This document shows, one piece after another, positions 1 through 5,154 of a stretch of 5,290 nt of DNA (position 1 is its first letter; every line of letters starts with the position of its first letter). Origin of the DNA: an uncultured Gammaproteobacteria bacterium (GTDB lineage Bacteria; Pseudomonadota; Gammaproteobacteria; GCA-002705445; GCA-002716945); assembly GCA_913043035.1 (NCBI GenBank), contig CAJWMM010000050.1, positions 1 through 5,290 of the forward strand, in the 5' to 3' direction. Both the position numbers and the translations under genes were made by a program. Under the pieces are notes generated by a model that was given only the letters and a program-made list of their open reading frames with translations, did not search any database and was not told the DNA's origin.

Positions 1-17
1 CAGAGAGAAATAAAGAT

Positions 18-497
18 ATGAGTGATTTCTACACAGCAGATATTTGTGATCAATATAAAGACATTCAAATATGTGAGAGTATTTTTAAATCTTATGGTGG
101 TAAAGCAAAGTTTCAAGGAAAAATAAGGACAGTTACCGCAATAGAAGATAACTCATATGTCAAAAAACTGATTGATGAGAAGGTAAACGGCGACATAATG
201 GTGATTGATGGTGATGGTTCAAAAAAATGTGCGTTACTTGGCGATAATCTAGCAAAGAAAGCCGCTGAAAACGGATGGTCAGGTTTTATTATTTATGGTT
301 GCATAAGAGACTCTGAAATTATATCGACTATAGATATTGGTATTAAAGCAGTTGATACTATGCCATTAAAAAGTGAGAAAAAAAACATTGGTGAATTTGG
401 TAAAGATCTGAAGTTTGCAAACGTTCTATTTAAAGAGGGGCATTATGCATATTCAGATCAAGATGGCATAATAATTCATCATGGCGAAATAGATTGA
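18..497 (+). CDS. rraA: RraA family protein (ribonuclease E activity regulator A / HMG aldolase-like)
   Basis: This 159-residue protein matches E. coli RraA (about 161 residues) along its whole length: a TADICDQY start like TSELCDIY, FKSYGGKAKFQGKI near residues 23-36, the core GFIIYGCIRD at 89-98, IDIGIKAV at about 105-112, and a YSDQDGII end. E. coli RraA is a ring-shaped trimer that binds RNase E and slows mRNA decay; relatives are class II pyruvate aldolases or oxaloacetate decarboxylases. Asp76, Arg97 and Asp98 form a D-X20-R-D pattern, the metal/substrate site of the aldolases, which E. coli RraA has lost, so enzymatic activity is possible. The ATG at 18 gives the family's normal length, and its ATGA overlaps a stop codon at 19-21 that may end an upstream gene. 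The stop lies next to ccmA, so co-transcription with ccmAB is likely. The family call is firm; RNase E regulation versus enzyme is open. Confidence 0.93.
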   Translation: MSDFYTADICDQYKDIQICESIFKSYGGKAKFQGKIRTVTAIEDNSYVKKLIDEKVNGDIMVIDGDGSKKCALLGDNLAKKAAENGWSGFIIYGCIRDSEIISTIDIGIKAVDTMPLKSEKKNIGEFGKDLKFANVLFKEGHYAYSDQDGIIIHHGEID

Positions 498-499
498 AA

Positions 500-1102
500 A
501 TGAATTTATTGATGAAAATAATTAATCTTACTATCCAACGCAATGATAGAAATATCCTTGATAATATCTCTCTAGATATACATACAAAATCTTTTCTAAA
601 CATTTACGGGGCAAATGGCTCTGGTAAAACATCATTTTTGAAAGTAATAACTGGAATATCTGAAATAGAAAGTGGTGCAGTTGTAAATCATTCTAATAAT
701 CAGGTTTATGTTGGCCATAAGTATGGCTTGAAAACAAACTTGACAGTTAGTGAAAATCTAATGCTGGACTTGCAGAATAATAATAGAGATAAAAAAAATA
801 AGTTAACTGATGCTTTGGAGGTATACAAGATGTCAAAGTATAGGGATACTCTAGTAAAACATCTTTCTCATGGTCAGCAGAAAAGAGTCTCACTGATGAG
901 GACCTTACTTTTAGATAGTGATATCTGGATATTAGATGAACCATTTAGTGCACTCGACGAAGAAACAAAAGGAATTTTAAATAATACTTTTGTAGATGCA
1001 AACGAACATGATAAAACAATCATTATTACTGGTCACAGTGCCTTCAAGCATGATCAGCTGAAAGTCCGTAATTTTCTTTTAAAAGATGGAAGAATTCAGT
1101 AA
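500..1102 (+). CDS. ccmA: Heme exporter ATP-binding protein CcmA
   Basis: This is the ATPase of the CcmAB(CD) complex, which drives release of heme-loaded CcmE during cytochrome c maturation (System I) at the inner membrane. Numbered from the ATG at 500 (200 residues, usual for CcmA), it has Walker A GANGSGKT at 37-44, the ABC signature LSHGQ at 122-126, Walker B IWILDEP at 142-148 with catalytic Glu147, and the H-loop His at 179. The GHKYGLKTNLTVSENL stretch at about 72-87 is CcmA-specific (E. coli GHQPGIKTRLTALENL) and separates it from generic ABC ATPases. The start is uncertain: TTG at 494, ATG at 500 and ATG at 512 are in frame and none has a clear ribosome binding site. 500 and 512 both align well with E. 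coli CcmA. It follows rraA with almost no gap and overlaps ccmB by 17 bases. Confidence 0.95.
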   Translation: MNLLMKIINLTIQRNDRNILDNISLDIHTKSFLNIYGANGSGKTSFLKVITGISEIESGAVVNHSNNQVYVGHKYGLKTNLTVSENLMLDLQNNNRDKKNKLTDALEVYKMSKYRDTLVKHLSHGQQKRVSLMRTLLLDSDIWILDEPFSALDEETKGILNNTFVDANEHDKTIIITGHSAFKHDQLKVRNFLLKDGRIQ

Positions 1103-1754
1103 AGTTTTCATAAAAGAAATTAAGATAGCTAGTAGGTCAGGCTATGAGGCTTTAATGCCTATTATGTATTTACTAATTATCGTTTTGTTTTTTAATATTT
1201 CAATTAGTTATATTTCAAAGAATTTAATACTTGAACTCACACCTTTGATGATCTGGCTTTCCTGCTTACTTGTATCGGTACTCAATTTGGAATCGATTTT
1301 TAAAGAGGATTATGAAGATGGAACACTTGACTATTTAATTTCATCAAATACTTTTCATGAATCAGTCATTGTTGCCAAAGTATTTAGTCATTGGTTATTG
1401 ACTACACTTCCTGTAGTTGTTGTATCTCCATTTATCTCACTACTATTAGGCATAGACTATCAGACAACGCTTATTCTATTTTTGAGTTTAGTAATTGGGA
1501 CACCAACAATGAGTTTATTGGGTTCAGTAGCAGCTGCACTAACACTTACGTTGAAAAGAGGCAAGATACTATTAGCTATAATAGTTCTACCTTTATATGT
1601 TCCAATTTTGATATTTGGTACAAGTGCAGTAAATAACTCCTTCTTACAAATGAGTTCTTTGTCAGAACTGATTTTCTTAAGCATTATTTTTCTTGTATTC
1701 CTTCTTATTACTCCAACGGCGTGTCTGAAATCGTTGAGGTTGAGCCTAGATTGA
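1086..1754 (+). CDS. ccmB: Heme exporter membrane protein CcmB
   Basis: CcmB is the integral membrane subunit paired with CcmA in the ABC complex of cytochrome c maturation. The 222-residue length matches E. coli CcmB (220). About six membrane segments are visible, near residues 22-42, 50-70, 100-123, 128-152, 161-180 and 193-213. Family landmarks include IFKEDYEDGTLDYL at 71-84 (E. coli LFRDDLQDGSLEQL), the AKVFSHWLLTTLP block at 97-109, SPFISLLLGID at 114-124, GTPTMSLLG at 138-146, and LKRGKILLAIIVLPL at 156-170. The ATG at 1086 lies inside the end of ccmA (17-base overlap), indicating translational coupling; no clear Shine-Dalgarno site precedes it. Its last nine bases overlap the end of ccmC on the opposite strand. 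Nothing looks truncated or frameshifted. Confidence 0.96.
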   Translation: MEEFSKVFIKEIKIASRSGYEALMPIMYLLIIVLFFNISISYISKNLILELTPLMIWLSCLLVSVLNLESIFKEDYEDGTLDYLISSNTFHESVIVAKVFSHWLLTTLPVVVVSPFISLLLGIDYQTTLILFLSLVIGTPTMSLLGSVAAALTLTLKRGKILLAIIVLPLYVPILIFGTSAVNNSFLQMSSLSELIFLSIIFLVFLLITPTACLKSLRLSLD

Positions 1755-2471
1755 TTGCACCCAAGAGCTCTTGTGCTCTCGTTTGATCAGAGTGTTCCTA
1801 GCAGATAATAGCAGTGCAGTGATAAAATAAAATGTAAAACCGATACTGGTAAATACCAGAGGGTATAACATTTCATACGCTATAGATGGCGAACTAAATT
1901 TCATAACAGATGGACCCTGGTGGAGAGTATTCCACCACTCTACTGAAAAGTGAATAATAGGAATATTCACAAACCCAATGATTGCAAGAATATTTGCTGC
2001 CTTCGCCCCTTTTCTATAGTCATCAAAAGAGTTGTATAAAAATATTATAGAAATATATATGAAAAAAAGTATAAGTTCAGATGTTAGCCTAGCATCCCAG
2101 ACCCACCAAGTACCCCACATGGGTTTGCCCCACACTGCACCTGTAACTAAAGCAAGAAATGTAAATAAGGCACCAATTTTAGCAGAGGAAATAGCTATTA
2201 TCTCAAAGATTTTTATCCTCCAAATTAATGATATTATTGCAGAGAAAAAAAGGACAGAATAAGCAAAAAGAGATAGCCATGCACTTGGTACATGAACGTA
2301 TATAATTCTAAATGCCTCACCTTGTTGATAATCTGCTGGCGCTATAAACAAACCATGATAAAGACCATAACTTATTAATCCTATTGAAAGAATTAATGTC
2401 CATGGGATTATAAAACTTGAAAACAAGTAAAATTTTTTAGGCGATATATTTTCTAGTAATCTTCTTATCAT
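1746..2471 (-). CDS. ccmC: Heme exporter / heme-handling protein CcmC
   Basis: CcmC is a six-helix inner-membrane protein of the heme-handling family. It binds heme at the periplasmic face and attaches it to CcmE, after which CcmAB releases holo-CcmE. The 241-residue product is close to E. coli CcmC (245). The tryptophan-rich WWD motif is intact at 119-132 (WGTWWVWDARLTSE), and the two axial heme ligands fall at the same numbers as in E. coli, His60 (YVHVP) and His184 (NTLHQG). Hydrophobic segments span about 17-37, 59-83, 97-114, 130-147, 159-174 and 205-224. The ATG at 2469-2471 gives the family N-terminus and has no Shine-Dalgarno site. Unusually, the gene is convergent with ccmB, overlapping it by nine bases, so it has its own transcript. 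No ccmD-like ORF follows it, since its end abuts ccmB. Confidence 0.97.
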   Translation of the reverse strand: MIRRLLENISPKKFYLFSSFIIPWTLILSIGLISYGLYHGLFIAPADYQQGEAFRIIYVHVPSAWLSLFAYSVLFFSAIISLIWRIKIFEIIAISSAKIGALFTFLALVTGAVWGKPMWGTWWVWDARLTSELILFFIYISIIFLYNSFDDYRKGAKAANILAIIGFVNIPIIHFSVEWWNTLHQGPSVMKFSSPSIAYEMLYPLVFTSIGFTFYFITALLLSARNTLIKREHKSSWVQSI

Positions 2472-2493
2472 ATCTATAATTTTTAATTATAAT
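2465..2493 (+). promoter_or_regulatory. Candidate sigma-70-type promoter for the small ORF at 2515
   Basis: TTATCA at 2465-2470 (four of six matches to TTGACA) is followed after 17 bases by a perfect TATAAT at 2488-2493. Transcription would start near 2500, giving a leader of about 15 bases before the ATG at 2515. A second TATAAT at 2475-2480 has no convincing -35. On the minus strand the same AT-rich stretch reads TATAAT at 2491-2486, which could serve ccmC with a very short leader, but its -35 is poor. AT-rich sequence yields such boxes by chance, so this rests mainly on the exact spacing and on lying between two divergent ORFs. Confidence 0.4.
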
Positions 2494-2514
2494 AACATAA
2501 ATAAATAATAAAAT

Positions 2515-2664
2515 ATGACGGTAAAATCCAGAAAAAAAGTTAAATCATATGAAGCAAACCTTACCACATGGAATAGAGGGAAGTTCGGAAAGTATAAAAT
2601 CCTCAAAAAAATGAACAAGAAGGCGTATCACGATTCTATTATGAAGTCTGAAGTAGATGAGTAA
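2515..2664 (+). CDS. Small lysine-rich protein of unknown function (49 residues)
   Basis: An ATG at 2515 opens a 49-codon frame ending at TAA 2662-2664. I do not recognise the product. It begins MTVKSRKKVKSYEANL, carries NRGKFGKYKILKKMNKK around residues 20-36, and ends in an acidic SEVDE. It has 12 Lys and 2 Arg against 5 acidic residues, so it is strongly basic, as expected of a nucleic-acid- or ribosome-binding peptide; it has no membrane segment or signal peptide. An in-frame TAA sits two codons upstream, so the ATG is the only sensible start. No Shine-Dalgarno site is visible, but a promoter-like TTATCA-17-TATAAT lies just upstream. It fills the gap between ccmC and cysQ and overlaps the 3' end of cysQ by 26 bases. 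It is not CcmD, which needs a transmembrane helix. At this base composition a 49-codon open frame has only about a 2% chance per start, so it is probably real, though unproven. Confidence 0.55.
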   Translation: MTVKSRKKVKSYEANLTTWNRGKFGKYKILKKMNKKAYHDSIMKSEVDE

Positions 2665-3445
2665 TTATTCCTTCCCAATAGGATGTATCACCTGAAAAAG
2701 CAAAAAATTCTTTATTAAGATATTGCTTATTTTTATTATAAGATAATCTGGATAAATTACTATCTACAACTTTACCGCCTGATTCTTCGAGAATACATTG
2801 TCCAGCTGCAGTATCCCACTCATATGTTGGTCCAAATCTTGGATAGAAGTTACCCAACCCTTTTGCTATGTAACCAAACTTAATTGCGCTAGATATTTTT
2901 TCAATTTCTAAATTAGATATAAGTGCATTCAATACATCTAATTTTTTTTGATTTATAGCAGAACTTGTTAGGACTGTTCTATCAACTGAATTTTTAGTTT
3001 TTAATCTTTGTGACTTATCATTAAATACATAATGAGCTCCTTGACCATTGATACCATAAAAAAACTCATTCTTTGAGGGAATATATATTGCGCCAAAAAT
3101 TGGAAAATTATCGCTAATAAAACCGATATTTACACAATAGTTATCTCCTTTGTTAATATAATTTCTTGTGCCATCAAGTGGATCAACAATCCAAAAGTTA
3201 TTAAACGTCACATCTTCTTCAAAACCCTCTTCGGAAACTATTGGAATAGAAGTGTCAAGTTCTTGAAGTCCTTGAACTATTATTTCATGTGACATTAGAT
3301 CTACCTCCGTCAATGGCGTGTTGTCAGTTTTAGATCGTATTTGTAGAGTCTTATTTTGAAACTCTATTTGAATAGAGCCGGCCCTAGCACATATTGTTTT
3401 AATACGTTCGATATTGTCTAGAAAAAAACATTTATCAGAGATCAT
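2639..3445 (-). CDS. cysQ: 3'(2'),5'-bisphosphate nucleotidase CysQ
   Basis: CysQ removes a phosphate from 3'-phosphoadenosine 5'-phosphate (PAP), a by-product of sulfate activation and acyl-carrier-protein maturation, giving AMP; it belongs to the inositol monophosphatase superfamily. The 268-residue product has SKTDNTPLTEVD at 38-49, VSEEG at 70-74, the metal-binding WIVDPLDGT at 85-93, and EWDTAAG at 209-215, so the ligands Glu72, Asp88, Asp91 and Asp211 are present. The preceding FYPRFGPT at 200-207 is specific to CysQ (E. coli LYPRFGPT) and argues against a plain inositol phosphatase. RNY follows DPLDGT where E. coli CysQ has KEF, a small deviation. The start at 3445 overlaps nudE by 11 bases and has a good Shine-Dalgarno site (AAGGA, 8-base spacing). 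Its 3' end overlaps a small plus-strand ORF. No sulfate-assimilation genes are in view, so PAP recycling may be the main role. Confidence 0.95.
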   Translation of the reverse strand: MISDKCFFLDNIERIKTICARAGSIQIEFQNKTLQIRSKTDNTPLTEVDLMSHEIIVQGLQELDTSIPIVSEEGFEEDVTFNNFWIVDPLDGTRNYINKGDNYCVNIGFISDNFPIFGAIYIPSKNEFFYGINGQGAHYVFNDKSQRLKTKNSVDRTVLTSSAINQKKLDVLNALISNLEIEKISSAIKFGYIAKGLGNFYPRFGPTYEWDTAAGQCILEESGGKVVDSNLSRLSYNKNKQYLNKEFFAFSGDTSYWEGIITHLLQTS

Positions 3446-3968
3446 CTGAAAATTCCTTAAGAATATAAATTGATGATAAAACTCGTGAATCTATGTTTTT
3501 CTCTTTTGATAAGAAGTTACTTAAGTCATTTATCTTACACCTAACAACTTCTAGTGGCTCTGGTTCATCTCCATCAAGTATTGATTCTGAAAGTGATCTG
3601 GCGACTACAATATTTGTTTTATGATTTACATAACCAGGTGCAAGGTCTAATAAATATAAAAATTTGATATCGTCTGACTGATACCCTATCTCCTCTTGCA
3701 TCTCCCTGTTTGCTGCCTCTATAACAGTCTCACCATCGTCAATTTTTCCCTTAGGTAGTGTTAATGAGTAATCATCGATAGCTGCAGCGTACTCTCTTAT
3801 AAATATAATTTCGTCATCTATAATAGGGATGATCATGACTGCTCCATGTCCAGTTCCACAAATAACCTCGTAATCTCTGACTTGATTATTATCAAACTTA
3901 ATATTTAACTTATCAATCCTGAAAAGATCTGTTCGTGAAATTATTTTTCTATTTTTAATTTTTGGCAT
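3435..3968 (-). CDS. nudE: ADP compounds hydrolase NudE (Nudix family)
   Basis: NudE is a cytoplasmic Nudix hydrolase that cleaves ADP-linked compounds such as ADP-ribose, diadenosine polyphosphates and NADH to AMP plus a phosphorylated product. The 177-residue protein carries a perfect Nudix box (GX5EX7REUXEEXGU) at 74-96, from GKIDDGE to REMQEEIGY, whose glutamates bind the catalytic metal. NudE-specific features outside the box match E. coli NudE (186 residues): AVMIIPIIDDEIIFIREYA at 43-61, the LAPGYVNHKTNIVVA stretch at 109-123, and GDEPEPL at 133-139. The ATG at 3968 fits the family length but lacks a Shine-Dalgarno site. It is the first gene of a nudE-cysQ pair, overlapping by 11 bases, and is divergent from a YrfG-type nucleotidase. 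This neighbourhood is known from Pseudomonas and suggests shared nucleotide clean-up. Because the gap upstream is only nine bases, its promoter must lie inside or beside the neighbour's first codons. Confidence 0.95.
   Translation of the reverse strand: MPKIKNRKIISRTDLFRIDKLNIKFDNNQVRDYEVICGTGHGAVMIIPIIDDEIIFIREYAAAIDDYSLTLPKGKIDDGETVIEAANREMQEEIGYQSDDIKFLYLLDLAPGYVNHKTNIVVARSLSESILDGDEPEPLEVVRCKINDLSNFLSKEKNIDSRVLSSIYILKEFSDDL
3454..3458 (-). promoter_or_regulatory. Shine-Dalgarno site of cysQ
   Basis: Read on the minus strand the bases are AAGGA, eight bases before the cysQ ATG at 3445-3443, inside the last codons of nudE. This is the only clear Shine-Dalgarno site I see before any gene in the window. 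It supports the ATG at 3445 as the cysQ start and translation of cysQ from a shared nudE-cysQ transcript. Confidence 0.7.
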
Positions 3969-3977
3969 TAGTATAGG

Positions 3978-4655
3978 ATGTCTGATTGTATAAATGATGA
4001 TACAGTATATATGATGGATTTGAAAGGACTGGAAAATATACTAATAGACATGGATGGTGTACTCCTAGATACCGTTTATGATAACTATTTCTGGCAAAAA
4101 CATATTCCTTTGAAATATGCAGAATTAAAATCAATGAGTGAAGATCAAGCCATCAAGATAACTCACACACTTTTCAATTATAAGAGGGGTTGCAAAGACT
4201 GGTATGATCTAGATTACTGGTCTAATATGCTTAATCTTGATATAGAACAAGAAAAACTCTCTTCTGATATGATAGATAGGATAAAACTTAAAGAAGGTGC
4301 TGAAGATTTTTTAGAAAATTATCATAAGGATAAGAATTTATTTCTTATTACGAATGCTCATCGAAAAACTCTAAATATTAAAATGAGAAAGTTTCCATTT
4401 ACAAAATATTTTAAGAGGGTTATTTGCTCTCATGAGTTGAAATACATCAAAGAAGAAATTGCGTTTTGGTTCATACTGAGGAATGAGCTAAGTATCGATT
4501 ACGAAAAATCTTTGCTTATAGAAGATACTATAGATAATATTAAATCCGCATATCATGCTGGACTCAAATCAATAATAATTGGGAACACTTCCCCAAACTT
4601 CAAGAATACGCCTTTTTTTAATGACCTATCTTCGTTTTCTTCTAGCTTGAAATAA
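3978..4655 (+). CDS. yrfG: GMP/IMP nucleotidase, YrfG-type HAD hydrolase
   Basis: A HAD-superfamily phosphatase of about 225 residues resembling E. coli YrfG, which dephosphorylates purine 5'-monophosphates (GMP, IMP). Motif I is DMDGVLLD at 24-31 (nucleophile Asp24, acid/base Asp26), motif II Thr125 in LITNAH, motif III Lys158, and motif IV Glu182-Asp183 in LLIEDT, where E. coli has DD. DNYFWQK at 35-41 is identical to E. coli YrfG, and DWYDLDYWSNML at 74-85 matches its NWYCLDYWSEQL, so the subfamily call is better than generic HAD. The start is uncertain: ATG 3978 adds 11 residues compared with ATGs at 4011 and 4014, which give a more family-like N-terminus and leave room for divergent promoters with nudE. 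None has a usable Shine-Dalgarno site. The last 30 bases overlap ubiC on the other strand. Confidence 0.87.
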   Translation: MSDCINDDTVYMMDLKGLENILIDMDGVLLDTVYDNYFWQKHIPLKYAELKSMSEDQAIKITHTLFNYKRGCKDWYDLDYWSNMLNLDIEQEKLSSDMIDRIKLKEGAEDFLENYHKDKNLFLITNAHRKTLNIKMRKFPFTKYFKRVICSHELKYIKEEIAFWFILRNELSIDYEKSLLIEDTIDNIKSAYHAGLKSIIIGNTSPNFKNTPFFNDLSSFSSSLK

Positions 4656-5153
4656 ATTAATACTCTTATTTGTAAAATCTTTAGGAAAAATCTCATCAAC
4701 GTAGATAACTCCGGACCTATTTCTATATATAATTAGCCTATGCACTTGGTCATCATCAACACTATAAAATATGTCTACCTTCTTGAATCTTTTTGCATTT
4801 AAAAAATATGAGCCAAGAGATTTTGAGCCTAGTATTCTTATGTATCTCTCTTTGCCCTTGAGGTACTTAACAGGTAAAAATGTTTTAGCGTAAATATTTT
4901 TAAAGTTTTTAGCTTCTAGCCTAACACTTCTATAAATACCCAAACCGTTAATATAAGAACGATTATTTGTATGGTTTAGATTCTTTGAATGAACTAAGCA
5001 TTGTTCTTTGACGATAACCCTAAAGTTATTTTCTTTTTCCTTGCTAAGTCTTTTAGTCAAGGATTCATTATCAATCACTGCAAGTTTTGTATAATAGTTT
5101 AGAGATGATAATTTTTTCTCTCTTTTCCAATTCTCTAAATATGTATATTTCAT
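4626..5153 (-). CDS. ubiC: Chorismate lyase UbiC (divergent)
   Basis: UbiC converts chorismate to 4-hydroxybenzoate plus pyruvate, the first committed step of ubiquinone synthesis, in the cytoplasm. Overall identity looks low, but landmarks align in order with E. coli UbiC (165 residues): ESLTKRL at 30-36 (E. coli DSMTKRF), KEQCLV at 49-54 (REGFVE), YRSVRLEAKN at 74-83, KTFLPVKYL at 90-98 (RTVVPVSTL), LGSKSLGSYFL at 108-118 (LGKTPLGRYLF), and VDEIFP at 152-157 (TELFLP). The ligand-binding Arg76 and Glu155 of E. coli correspond to Arg75 and Glu154, and Leu114 to Leu113; Met34 is replaced by Leu32. The ATG at 5153 gives the right N-terminal length. It lies one base after an upstream gene, so the two are probably co-transcribed. 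The C-terminus runs about ten residues past E. coli UbiC into a basic ARRKRR tail encoded antisense to yrfG. Confidence 0.82.
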   Translation of the reverse strand: MKYTYLENWKREKKLSSLNYYTKLAVIDNESLTKRLSKEKENNFRVIVKEQCLVHSKNLNHTNNRSYINGLGIYRSVRLEAKNFKNIYAKTFLPVKYLKGKERYIRILGSKSLGSYFLNAKRFKKVDIFYSVDDDQVHRLIIYRNRSGVIYVDEIFPKDFTNKSINLFQARRKRR

Positions 5154-5154
5154 A

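Noticed and set aside
747..944. 65-codon minus-strand frame inside ccmA
   Set aside because: It is antisense to the ABC signature and Walker B region of ccmA and has no independent support.
1391..1636. 81-codon plus-strand frame inside ccmB
   Set aside because: It is an alternative frame over strongly conserved ccmB sequence, with a composition unlike a real protein.
1460..1684. 74-codon minus-strand frame inside ccmB, considered as a displaced ccmD downstream of ccmC
   Set aside because: It is antisense to conserved ccmB codons, lacks the single N-terminal transmembrane helix of CcmD, and is best explained as a shadow frame.
1757..1776. Hairpin-forming sequence just after the ccmB stop, including the perfect palindrome CAAGAGCTCTTG at 1762-1773
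   Set aside because: It could fold, but only as a short bulged stem, it lies in ccmC coding sequence, and no T-run follows on either strand. It does not meet the pattern of an intrinsic terminator.
2032..2262. 76-codon plus-strand frame inside ccmC
   Set aside because: It is antisense to the conserved WWD region of ccmC and has no recognisable domain; it is a shadow of the real gene.
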